In this document: piece after piece, positions 1-8,388 of the stretch
Layout of the letters: each line of letters opens with the position of its first letter
How positions within the stretch are numbered: the first letter of the stretch is position 1
The notes under the pieces: generated by a model
What the model saw: the letters and a program-made list of their open reading frames with translations, nothing else
The model's database searches: none
What the model was told of the DNA's origin: nothing
Source of the DNA: Bacteroidota bacterium
GTDB taxonomy: Bacteria > Bacteroidota > Ignavibacteria > SZUA-365
Assembly: GCA_023432805.1 (NCBI GenBank)
Contig: JAEYUG010000024.1
Coordinates: forward strand, 1-42,528
Direction of reading: 5' to 3'
DNA: 42,528 nt
Made by a program: the position numbers and the translations under genes

Positions 1-791
1 GGCGGGGGGGGCGCGACTTCCGCCGGCGGCTCGACCAGCGCCCATTTGAGCGCGATGCCGGCTGCAAAGGCCGCAACCGACCACTCCTCCGACGATGTCA
101 CCTTGGTCAGGGGAACCGCATACGAGAGCTCCGGAGTCAGCAGAAGATTGCGCGTGAGCGCAAGATCGTAGCCTGCACCAACGTCGAAGGACAGACGGAG
201 CGCACTCGCATCGTCGATGTCGCGATCGCGGAGCATGTGGTCGGTGGTGCCATCGGCGAATGCCACGTTCGAGGGCGAGAGCAATTGCTCACGAAGAGTG
301 TATTTCTTCGTCATCGCCACGCCCACCCCGAGTCCGGCATCGAGATGCAGATCCAGATCCTCGACAGGGAAGTAGAGTACTCCGGGACGCAGGGCCAGAT
401 AGCGCACCGTATTGTCGAAGGTGTGACGCACGATCATGTCGACTGGTTCGCCGGTCGGCTGCGCAACAGCGCCGATCCGCAGTTCACGATCGAAGGCACC
501 GCTGTAATCCTGCAGCCCGATGCGGCCTGAGAGCAGCAGCGAACGTGAGAGCGGATACTCGACCAGGGCCTCGAACCGGAGTTGCATCTTGTCTCCGTTC
601 TCGAAATCACAGGTCGCACAAAGCACGCCGCCTTCAAGAGCGCGGAAGGTGCCACCGTGCATGTTGAACTGTGGCCCCGCGGCCACACCGAATCGAAGAA
701 CATCACGATGATCAGGGGAATTCTGCTGTTCCTGCGCCTGCACCGATGTGCAGAGGCCGAAAAAAAGCAGCGGAAGCAGTCGACGTATCAT
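1..791 (-). CDS. Outer-membrane beta-barrel protein, OmpA-like (3' end outside window)
   Basis: The minus-strand frame opens with ATG at 791 and stays open to base 1, so 263 residues are visible and the C-terminus is missing. The start is set by a clear signal peptide, MIRRLLPLLFFGLCTSVQAQ, with cleavage probably after AQ. The rest has the alternating pattern of a beta-barrel (for example LRFGVAAGPQF, LLLSGRIGLQDYSG, DLDLHLDAGLGVGVA, LLTPELSYAVPL). At the window edge it enters a proline-rich stretch (VEPPAEVAPPP). In OmpA-family porins such a stretch links the barrel to a peptidoglycan-binding OmpA domain, so that domain is expected just outside; this is inference. The two cysteines of LCATC (about residues 57-60) are unusual for a barrel. 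No convincing promoter is visible between 792 and 875. Confidence 0.75.
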   Translation of the reverse strand, partial: MIRRLLPLLFFGLCTSVQAQEQQNSPDHRDVLRFGVAAGPQFNMHGGTFRALEGGVLCATCDFENGDKMQLRFEALVEYPLSRSLLLSGRIGLQDYSGAFDRELRIGAVAQPTGEPVDMIVRHTFDNTVRYLALRPGVLYFPVEDLDLHLDAGLGVGVAMTKKYTLREQLLSPSNVAFADGTTDHMLRDRDIDDASALRLSFDVGAGYDLALTRNLLLTPELSYAVPLTKVTSSEEWSVAAFAAGIALKWALVEPPAEVAPPP

Positions 792-875
792 AGCTGTCGC
801 TGAATGATGGAGGGTTTCGGCTGCGCTGCCGAAGTGGATCAACGCAGTATAGAGAAAACAGGAGGAGAAAATCCA

Positions 876-902
876 GTCTGTGTGAAGAAAAATCACACAG
901 AC
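876..902 (-). terminator. Intrinsic terminator after the giant surface-protein gene
   Basis: A perfect 10-bp inverted repeat (GTCTGTGTGA / TCACACAGAC) with a 7-base loop lies 7 bases beyond the stop codon of the minus-strand gene that ends at 910. On the minus strand it is followed by a moderately T-rich run (TGGATTTTCTCC). It separates the giant gene from the barrel gene downstream. Confidence 0.7.
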
Positions 903-909
903 GCACGAT

Positions 910-3900
910 CTACCGCATCAAGAGCACCGAACGCGTCCTGATGCGGCCTTCATGCCGCAGAACGCATACGTAGACACCGGATGGCAGGGCCGACGCATCG
1001 AAGACGGCACGATGCACCCCGGCGCCCAACTCCTGCTGGATGAGCAGCGCAACCGGACGGCCGGTGAGATCATGCACGCGCAGATCAACCATCCCTTCAC
1101 GATCGAGCTCGAAATTGATGACGGTCGAGGGATTGAAGGGATTCGGCGTATTCCCGTGCAACGCAAATCCGCGCAGGGGCTGCACGAGCCGTGTGCCCTC
1201 GATGAGACAATATCCCTCAAGAGAGAAACTGCCGTCGCGCCTGGTCTCCACCCGCGCAAGGCCCGAGGTGAACACGAAGGTGGGACTGATGGTCAGCGGT
1301 GTCTGTACCGCATCCCCGACAAGCACCTCGAACTCGATGAAGAAGAGCGGGCCCGTTCCCGCGGCGATGTCAGCTCCTGTCGCGAGCACCTCGATCGCGC
1401 CCGAGGACTGGTCGTACTGCCATGTCAGGTTCATCGCCTGCGACCTGCTGCCCTCGACATGCACGCGGCGGGGATACAGCATGGTGGGATTGAACAAGAT
1501 GGCACCTTCAAACGACCGTACGCCACGTCCCGCCAGATCGGTGCCGAGCACCACAGGCACGACGATGCGTGCATCCGGAGCGGCGCGGAACCCGTCGATC
1601 GACAACGTCGCACGCACGATGTCGTCGACGCCCGTCGCCGTCACGACTGCCGTGGCGACCGTCGCGCACGGTGCGGAGATGTCGAACGAGAGTTCCGACG
1701 TCTGCACACCGGTGCTGACCGGTGCGAACGTCACATCCACCTCGAGACTCGCGCCGGGCTGCACCGTGACGGGCAGCGCGGGACGCGTGGCAGCCAGCGA
1801 GAACTCCGACGACCCGAGTGCGATGCGGTCGACCGTGATCGCAAAGGGCTGCATGTTCACGAACGTAAGGGTGCGCGTGCGGCTCTCCGTCAGTGAAACG
1901 GACCCGATGTCGAGCGACGAGGCAGACAACTGCACCGCGCGCACATCCGCACGCACATCTGCGCGCAGCGTCTGCGGGATGCCCCCGACCAGCACCGTGA
2001 CCTCGCAGGTCGCGGTGTAGACGCGGGCGCCGGCAGGTGTCGGGGTCAGGTGCAGCACCACATCGAGGGCACCGCCCCCGAGCACGGTACCCGGAAGCGA
2101 TGACGGAGACACGACCGAGAAGAACGCGGCATCCGCAGCGGACATCGACACATCGGTGATGCTCACGTCGGTCATCGTGCCGTTCGTGAACCGCAGCGTC
2201 GCCACGATCGGCGAACAGGCGGGAACCACGCCGAGATCGAGGCCGCCGAAGACGAATCCGGCTGCCGCATCCGCCGTCACACGCACGGTTGTCGTTTCAC
2301 TGCAGGGCAGTCCGGTGAACACGATCAGCTCGTCGATCGATCCGGCGGCAGCGGCCGTGAGCGTGACGGTGATTGTCACAGAATCGCCAGCTGCGATCAG
2401 CAGCGGCTGCGACGACGACACCGGCGGAGCGATCGACAGCACGCCGGGCATGGCCGCATCGACAAGCGTGATCGGTGCACTGCCCGTGTTGACGAGCGTG
2501 ATCGTGCGCGAGGTCGGCGCACCGATCACAACGGACCCGAAGGCAAGCGTCTGATTGGCTGGCATGCGCGCGGTCACCTTCGTTCCACGAAGTGGAAGGG
2601 AGGAAATCGGCTGCGTGATCGATGAGGTGACGACGTCGAGCGATGCCGTCACGATCCCGTCGGAAGCTGCCGCCGGCGCGAAGCGCAATGTGAACACGCG
2701 ACCCGCACCGGGTGCGAGCTGCTCGGGCGCGGTGATCGGCGTCAGCAGGGTGTACGCGCCCGAACCGCTTCCCGAGAGGGTTGCGGCGGAAAGTGTGAGC
2801 GGCAAGGTGCCGTTGTTGAGAAGCGTGTCGGAGCGTTCCTCCTGCTCGCATTGCGTCCGCATCCCGAAGACGAGCGGTGAGGTCCGCCAGACGAGCGCGC
2901 CATCGGCGCCGGTGCCGACAAGATCCACACACAGGGTGTCAGGACAGGGCTGGTCGAAGTACACGCAGATGCTGCCGGCCGCCGTGCCCTCGCCCGCCGG
3001 TGTGAAGCGCATCGGAATACGCAGGGTCCCGAGCGAATCGATGCCGAGCGGGGTGCCGCTGGTCGTGGTGAATGCGGTGCCCGTCAGCACGATGCGGGCG
3101 ATGCGCGCGGAACGGGTATAGAGGTTGCGGATGGTCAGGTCGCCCGTGACGGACGAGCCGACACCGACGGTGCCGAAATCCACCGGCGAGGGTGTCTCGA
3201 TGTAGGGATCCTCCGGAACGAGGGCGCGCACCTGCGATACGACGCGGGTGCCGCAGGGTGTCTCGAAGACGAGCGAATCCGCAAGGGCACCCGTACTCGA
3301 CGGCGTGACGGAGATCAGCAGCGGAATCTGCTCCCCTGCGCGCAGCGTGGCGGGCAGCGTCGTCGTGAGCACGAAGGGCGATGCGGGCTGCGCGAGCAAC
3401 ACGACCGGCACGTCGCGCGTGCCCGTGTTGCGCAAGGTCAGGGTCATCTGCTGCGTCCCCTCGCAGAGTGCGAACACGCCCGCATCGGCGACCGCGGGGA
3501 TCAGCTCGAGGTTGATCGAATCACGACGCACATGCACGGGCAGGGTCAGCATGGGATACTTGGGATCGTCGCTCGTGACTGTCAACGTGCCCGAACGCGT
3601 CCCCACGAAGTACGGGAATCCGGCAATGACAATCGGATGCGAGGTGCCGCTCGGCAGCACGAGCGCGCCGGTCGGGGGATTCAGGATCATCAGGTGCGGT
3701 GCGCCGGTGAGCGTGACCGACGACGCCGTGACGGTGCTCGGCGAATTGTTCACGATGCGCACGGTATCGACATCGCCTTCACCCGCACAACCGGTCAGAA
3801 ACAGGTCGACGACGGCGCGGTCGAGTCCGATGCCGTCGCTGCGTCCGATGCCGATCACGGGCATGCACACGGTGTCGGGACACGGCGCACTGGCGATCGC

Positions 3901-6900
3901 GCACAATTCGGCGAGGGTCGATCCGACAGTGGTCGGTGCATACTCGAGCGTCACGGGAATGGTCTGCCCCGGCTGCAGCACGACGGGGAATCCCGTCGGT
4001 GCCACAAGGCGCAGTGCGCTCGAGGCAGGCGTCGGCAGCATGGTGTCGATCGTGGCCGGCGTCTGTCCGGTGTTCGTCAATCGCACAGTCCGCGATCCGG
4101 TCGCACCGATGTCGACCGTGCCGAAGTTGATCGGTCCGTCAAGCCATGTCAGATTCGATGTGGAGCCCTCGCCCTGCAGCGTCACCACATGCGTGCGCAT
4201 GCATTCGCTCGAGGTGATCACAATCTGCGCATTCTGCACACCGCGCACGCGCGGCGTGAAGGTGACGACGAGCGCATGCGTCTGTCCCGGCTGCAGCACG
4301 ACAGGCAGTCCGGTGGTCGCAACACTCCACGCCTGCGCCCCCTGGGTGACCACCACCGTCGAAATCTCGACCGCACGCGTGCCGGTCGAACGAATCGTCA
4401 GCGTGCGCTGCACGGGCACACCCACGCACGACATCGACGTCGTCGACGTATCACCCTCGACCATGAACAGCGCCGACTCGCGCCGCGCCGTCAATGCCAC
4501 ATTGCTGCGACTCCCCTTTGTGGCATCATTGTGCAGGATCCCGAGTGTGGCGGATGCGGGTCCGTCGCCCGCGCCGTCAAACTCGATGACAAGGTGCACC
4601 GAATCCCCTGCCGCAATCAGCACGGGTGCTGCCGGCTGCACCACGCGGAAGCTGCCTGCCTGCGCACCTGTCATGTCGTATCCGAGCAGGTTCAAGGGTC
4701 CGGGACCGAGATTCCTCACGACGATGCTGTCGCGTGCGGGTGCGGTACAGCGCTGCAGCCCGAGATCCTTCGCGGTGCCGACAAGGATCGAGGCGGGATC
4801 GGTCGCTGTGGCGCTTACCGTCATGCAGAGGCTGTCGGGACACGGCAGACTCCACACCAGACACACGCGCGAGGAGATGGATGCAATGGCAGTCGGCGAG
4901 AAGGTGACCGTCATCGTGATCGTCTCGCCTGGCTGCACAACCTTCGGGAAGGACGGCAGACCCACGAGCGTGAGTCCCGGATGCACCGGCGTCATGCGCA
5001 TGTCGGTGGCGGTAATGGGACCCGTGCTGTTGTTGGTGAACGTCACGAGCCGCGTTGCGGTCTGACCCGGCGTGATCGGTCCCAGTGCGATCGCAGCTCC
5101 CGGCGCAACCGCCACGCTCGTGCGCACCGCGCGTCCGGTCACCGTGTACTCGACGGTATCGGGACAGGTGCCGACGATCAGGCGATAGGTGGCCGTCTGC
5201 ACGCCGACATCCCCTGTGCCCGGCGCGAACCGCACCGTGTAGGTGGCAGTTCCGCCTGGTGCGATCGGTCCGAGGCCGCCCGCATGCTGATTCGGAAACA
5301 GGTCGCTTCCGCTGACAAGCTCGCGAGAGAGCACGGTGGCCGGCGAACTGCCCGTGTTCGTGATCGTGACGGTGAGATCCTTCGACTGCCCCGCGCACAC
5401 ATCCCCGAAATCCAGCGAGCTCGTCGAGAGCGCCACATCGTTCGAGAGCGCCTGGCCCGAGTATGCGATCGTGACGACCTGCGGACAGCCGGGATTTCCG
5501 AAGCGCAACTCGTAGGTACCGTTGTGCGCACCGCCGGTTGCGGGCGCGAAGCGGAACGTGAATACCGTCGGGGTGCGGAGGTTCTGCCCGGGCTGTGGAT
5601 CGACGAGCACGAGCATGTTGCTGCCCGTGCGATGGGTCATCGAAAGGTAGGTGGATGGTGCCACCGGATCGGGCGTCACGGTGAGCGTGAGGTCGGAATG
5701 CCCGCCGAGGCAGACGTTGCCGAAATTCAGCGCGAACGTCGAGAGGCTCACGACGGTCTTGTTGCGGAAGCCGAGCACGCGCACGTTCATCGGCGTGTTG
5801 AGCGGATCGTTCGACCAGATGGAGAACTTGAAGTCGACACCGCCGTTGAAGGTCGTGTCGGGGATCCACCGCACGGTGACGGTCTGCTGCTGTCCGGGCT
5901 GTACGGTAAAGGGCACGGGGGGTGACGCCACGACGAACCCGGCTTGCGGGAATGTGATGCTGTCAACCCTGAGCGGTGCCTGACCGGTGTTCGAGACGAC
6001 GAGGGAACGGTCGCGGCTGAGTTCGCAGCGCACGGTATCGAAATCGATCGTGCCCGTGCTGGTAACGATCGTCGGTTGCGGGGCGGGACCCGTGTAGCGC
6101 AGCACGTAGCCGACACCCGGACTCGGCGCGCCACCGACGGCGCCTCCGGCCGCCCACCCGTCCTGTTGCGAGGTGAAATCGATGCGGCTGATCGCACCCT
6201 GTCCCGAGCCGTTCGGCATGTACGGCGTCCATGATGTGCCGCCGTCTGTCGTGCGCGCAATCGCACTGAAGGCGTTGCCGACCCAGCCGGTCTGCTGGTC
6301 GAAGAAGAAGATCGTGTTGTAGAAGTTGCTCGTTCCCAGCGGAGGCTGCTGCGGGAAAGCCGCCCAATTCGCTCCGCCATCGGTGGTGCGGAACACATGC
6401 GAGCTTCCCGAGACATTGTACCCGGAAATCGTCCCAACCTGGTCGGTGAGGAACTGGAGTCCTTCGATCAGCGGAAAGGTTCCGACGGTCGTCGACACGC
6501 TGATGTTCGTCCATGTAGATGGTGGCGTGAATTTCAGCAGCGTGTTGGCGGCACCGGACACATACCAGACCGATCCCGCCGTGTGCACCGAGTACAGGCC
6601 GCCCGTCACGCCCGTGGTCTGCAGTACCCAGTTCGCACCGCCGTCGGAGGTGTAGTACGCCAGTCCGCCATTGCCGACCACCATGCCTTCGGTCGCATTC
6701 TTGAAGTGGATGTCGAAGAAGGTGCTCGACCCGGTGATGCCCGTGGTGGCGCGGTTCCAGGTTGCGCCGTAGTCGGCGGACTTGTAGACCTGCGCATTGG
6801 ATCCCGTTACGAACATCGTGCCCGTACCCTTGACTGCGGTGGCGGCACTCCAGAACGGAAAGCCCGCGGTGAGCGCGGGCGTGAAGGATGTGGTGGGAAC

Positions 6901-7131
6901 GAGCTGCCAGGTGGGATTGCCCGTGGACTTGCGGATGATGCCCGAAAGATTCAGCGGAATGTTCGCATTGCCGACCGCGATGCCTCGACCGGAATCCGCC
7001 ATTGCGATACCCCAGAGTCCCGGCACGGTTTGCGCAACCGTTTGCTGATCCCACTGCTGCGCACGGGTTGGAGCGACGGTGCAGAGGGCAAGCACGAGGA
7101 CGACGGGAAAAAGACGGACGAGACGCGGCAT
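910..7131 (-). CDS. Giant T9SS-secreted surface protein: Ycf48-like propeller, 14 ASH repeats, cohesin-like domain, sorting domain
   Basis: This is a 2073-residue exported protein. ATG at 7131 is chosen because it begins a signal peptide (MPRLVRLFPVVLVLALCTVA, then PTRAQ) and has AGAGG seven bases upstream; the frame extends 37 codons further but that stretch has no signal character. Residues about 30-350 carry Ycf48/BNR-like units (YKSADYGATW, YYTSDGGANW, FRTTDGGANW, ARTTDGGTSW). Residues about 358-1835 hold fourteen Ig-like repeats of about 105 residues, ASH (ASPM-SPD2-Hydin)/choice-of-anchor-D type, marked by FGxVxxG and LxNTG. Residues about 1838-1975 resemble a cohesin-type domain (FEGAILFNPTMLYP). 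Residues 1990-2073 are a T9SS type A sorting domain (NTPNPFNPSTVINFEL to the C-terminal RSVLLMR). It is likely attached to or released from the cell surface; adhesion or scaffolding is inference. Cysteines follow a three-repeat period (see findings). Confidence 0.9.
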   Translation of the reverse strand: MPRLVRLFPVVLVLALCTVAPTRAQQWDQQTVAQTVPGLWGIAMADSGRGIAVGNANIPLNLSGIIRKSTGNPTWQLVPTTSFTPALTAGFPFWSAATAVKGTGTMFVTGSNAQVYKSADYGATWNRATTGITGSSTFFDIHFKNATEGMVVGNGGLAYYTSDGGANWVLQTTGVTGGLYSVHTAGSVWYVSGAANTLLKFTPPSTWTNISVSTTVGTFPLIEGLQFLTDQVGTISGYNVSGSSHVFRTTDGGANWAAFPQQPPLGTSNFYNTIFFFDQQTGWVGNAFSAIARTTDGGTSWTPYMPNGSGQGAISRIDFTSQQDGWAAGGAVGGAPSPGVGYVLRYTGPAPQPTIVTSTGTIDFDTVRCELSRDRSLVVSNTGQAPLRVDSITFPQAGFVVASPPVPFTVQPGQQQTVTVRWIPDTTFNGGVDFKFSIWSNDPLNTPMNVRVLGFRNKTVVSLSTFALNFGNVCLGGHSDLTLTVTPDPVAPSTYLSMTHRTGSNMLVLVDPQPGQNLRTPTVFTFRFAPATGGAHNGTYELRFGNPGCPQVVTIAYSGQALSNDVALSTSSLDFGDVCAGQSKDLTVTITNTGSSPATVLSRELVSGSDLFPNQHAGGLGPIAPGGTATYTVRFAPGTGDVGVQTATYRLIVGTCPDTVEYTVTGRAVRTSVAVAPGAAIALGPITPGQTATRLVTFTNNSTGPITATDMRMTPVHPGLTLVGLPSFPKVVQPGETITMTVTFSPTAIASISSRVCLVWSLPCPDSLCMTVSATATDPASILVGTAKDLGLQRCTAPARDSIVVRNLGPGPLNLLGYDMTGAQAGSFRVVQPAAPVLIAAGDSVHLVIEFDGAGDGPASATLGILHNDATKGSRSNVALTARRESALFMVEGDTSTTSMSCVGVPVQRTLTIRSTGTRAVEISTVVVTQGAQAWSVATTGLPVVLQPGQTHALVVTFTPRVRGVQNAQIVITSSECMRTHVVTLQGEGSTSNLTWLDGPINFGTVDIGATGSRTVRLTNTGQTPATIDTMLPTPASSALRLVAPTGFPVVLQPGQTIPVTLEYAPTTVGSTLAELCAIASAPCPDTVCMPVIGIGRSDGIGLDRAVVDLFLTGCAGEGDVDTVRIVNNSPSTVTASSVTLTGAPHLMILNPPTGALVLPSGTSHPIVIAGFPYFVGTRSGTLTVTSDDPKYPMLTLPVHVRRDSINLELIPAVADAGVFALCEGTQQMTLTLRNTGTRDVPVVLLAQPASPFVLTTTLPATLRAGEQIPLLISVTPSSTGALADSLVFETPCGTRVVSQVRALVPEDPYIETPSPVDFGTVGVGSSVTGDLTIRNLYTRSARIARIVLTGTAFTTTSGTPLGIDSLGTLRIPMRFTPAGEGTAAGSICVYFDQPCPDTLCVDLVGTGADGALVWRTSPLVFGMRTQCEQEERSDTLLNNGTLPLTLSAATLSGSGSGAYTLLTPITAPEQLAPGAGRVFTLRFAPAAASDGIVTASLDVVTSSITQPISSLPLRGTKVTARMPANQTLAFGSVVIGAPTSRTITLVNTGSAPITLVDAAMPGVLSIAPPVSSSQPLLIAAGDSVTITVTLTAAAAGSIDELIVFTGLPCSETTTVRVTADAAAGFVFGGLDLGVVPACSPIVATLRFTNGTMTDVSITDVSMSAADAAFFSVVSPSSLPGTVLGGGALDVVLHLTPTPAGARVYTATCEVTVLVGGIPQTLRADVRADVRAVQLSASSLDIGSVSLTESRTRTLTFVNMQPFAITVDRIALGSSEFSLAATRPALPVTVQPGASLEVDVTFAPVSTGVQTSELSFDISAPCATVATAVVTATGVDDIVRATLSIDGFRAAPDARIVVPVVLGTDLAGRGVRSFEGAILFNPTMLYPRRVHVEGSRSQAMNLTWQYDQSSGAIEVLATGADIAAGTGPLFFIEFEVLVGDAVQTPLTISPTFVFTSGLARVETRRDGSFSLEGYCLIEGTRLVQPLRGFALHGNTPNPFNPSTVINFELDREGMVDLRVHDLTGRPVALLIQQELGAGVHRAVFDASALPSGVYVCVLRHEGRIRTRSVLLMR

Positions 7132-7176
7132 GGCGAAACCTCTATGCGAACGGAGTTGGAATCTGAAAACAACCCC

Positions 7177-7207
7177 GAAAAATAGAAGAAACGAACGGCC
7201 CCACCAA
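7177..7207 (-). promoter_or_regulatory. Putative Bacteroidota-type promoter of the giant surface-protein gene
   Basis: On the minus strand TTG (7207-7205), exactly 20 bases, then TATTTTTC (7184-7177), one mismatch from the TAnnTTTG element of Bacteroidota primary sigma factors. Transcription would start near 7170, leaving a leader of about 40 bases before ATG 7131. This supports that start over the longer frame. Confidence 0.5.
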
Positions 7208-7247
7208 AGCACGCGGCACACACAGCCCCACACGACCGTCATGGGAG

Positions 7248-7267
7248 GACGGACGCCCTCGTCCGTC
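7248..7267. repeat. Single copy of the GACGGACG palindromic element (locus A)
   Basis: A perfect hairpin with 8-bp arms (GACGGACG / CGTCCGTC) around a 4-base loop. On the minus strand it reads GACGGACGAGGGCGTCCGTC followed by CTCC, identical to copies at 21213 and from 42405 onward. It lies 8 bases beyond the stop of the oxidoreductase gene ending at 7276, upstream of the giant gene. It could end oxidoreductase transcription, but no T-run follows. Confidence 0.85.
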
Positions 7268-7275
7268 TCTTCGAT

Positions 7276-8388
7276 CTACCGCAACGGCAGCCAGCCCTTG
7301 ACGCTTCTGATCCTGTCGTACATCGGTCCCGGAATGGACAGTGACACATCCCCACCCTCGGCCGGAAGCGTTGCGACAATCTCCGTCGCGCGCGCTTCGC
7401 GCAGCTTCCGCACCCAGTCGGGATCCATCAGCAGTCCCCTGCCGAGCGCGACCGCCGCGCATCCATCCTCGAGCGGCAGCGAGAGATCCTCTGCCGCATA
7501 GAACAATCCCACACCGATCACGGGCATGCGTCCGGCCACCGCATCGATGATCAGCTTCGTCGGTCGGCGGCTGTCCGAGCGGTCGCGCAGACTGCCCTTT
7601 CTGTAGTCGCGAGTCGAGACATGCAGCCAGTCGAGGGCGGTGCCGGCGAGCACGTCGACGAACGCAAGGGTGTCGTCGATGGTGATGCCGGGCTCCTCGA
7701 CCTCCTCGGGCGAGAGGCGGTAGCCGACGGCGAAGGGACGGGCGGCTTCGCGCGCGGCATCGAGACAGGCATGCACGAGCGTGAGCGGGAAGCGCATGCG
7801 TGCGTGCACGTCACCGCCCCAGGCATCCTCGCGACGATTCGAATGCGGCGAGAAGAACTGCTGCGGCAGATAGGTGTTGGCGCCATGGATCTCCACCCCG
7901 TCGTAGCCGGCCGTGATCGCCCGGCGCGTGGCGGCCGCGAAAGCGTCGATGGTTTCGAGAACCTCCTCGTGCGTCAGCGCGCGCGGTGTCTCGGCATCGG
8001 CACGCATGGGCGCAACGGCGCTCGCGCTCACGGGTGCATGGCCGAGCAGTTCGGTCGACGACATGCGTCCCCCGTGATGCAGCTGCAGCACGGCCAGCGC
8101 GCCCCCGGCGTGAATCGCCTCGCACGCTGCGGCAAGACTCGGCAGCATCGCATCGGTGTGGCAGCCCCACTGACCGGGGAAGGCCTTCCCGTGCGGGATG
8201 ACGTAGCAGGCCGCTGTCATCACCATGCCGATGCCATCGCTGCGCCGCCGAAGATAGGTGAGTTCGTCGGGATGGATGGTGGCGTCGGGATTCGAGGACC
8301 ACGTGGTCATCGGTGCCATCACGAGACGGTTGGGTGCAACCACGCCCGAGGGCAGCGGAAGCGGATTGAAGACGTCTGCAAGTTTCAT
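7276..8388 (-). CDS. NADH:flavin oxidoreductase, Old Yellow Enzyme family (YqiG-like)
   Basis: A 370-residue FMN-dependent TIM-barrel enzyme, the usual length for the family, expected to reduce activated C=C bonds with NAD(P)H in the cytoplasm. Visible signatures are VAPNRLVMAPMTTW (residues 17-30), QLHHGGR (102-108), a block from VEIHGANTYLPQQFF through SPHSNRREDAWGG (165-192), and the phosphate-binding ALGRGLLMDPDW near 314-325. The HGANTYL form resembles YqiG-type enzymes rather than YqjM, and the MAPMTTW segment has Thr where YqjM has its redox-tuning Cys. ATG at 8388 is fixed by an ATGA overlap with the stop of the upstream membrane-protein gene. The frame also reads upstream of this ATG, but that stretch lies inside the membrane-protein gene and is not coding here. 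The physiological substrate cannot be deduced. Confidence 0.88.
   Translation of the reverse strand: MKLADVFNPLPLPSGVVAPNRLVMAPMTTWSSNPDATIHPDELTYLRRRSDGIGMVMTAACYVIPHGKAFPGQWGCHTDAMLPSLAAACEAIHAGGALAVLQLHHGGRMSSTELLGHAPVSASAVAPMRADAETPRALTHEEVLETIDAFAAATRRAITAGYDGVEIHGANTYLPQQFFSPHSNRREDAWGGDVHARMRFPLTLVHACLDAAREAARPFAVGYRLSPEEVEEPGITIDDTLAFVDVLAGTALDWLHVSTRDYRKGSLRDRSDSRRPTKLIIDAVAGRMPVIGVGLFYAAEDLSLPLEDGCAAVALGRGLLMDPDWVRKLREARATEIVATLPAEGGDVSLSIPGPMYDRIRSVKGWLPLR

Noticed and set aside
3248..5925. Plus-strand open frames of 605 and 797 codons opposite the giant surface-protein gene
   Set aside because: They are antisense shadows in G+C-rich DNA: compositionally odd proteins (Arg/His-rich or Ser/Thr/Val-rich) with no domain, while the minus strand encodes clear ASH repeats.
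7132..7242. N-terminal extension of the giant surface protein beginning MTVVWGCVC
   Set aside because: The in-frame ATG at 7131 starts a standard signal peptide with AGAGG before it, and the extension overlaps the putative promoter.
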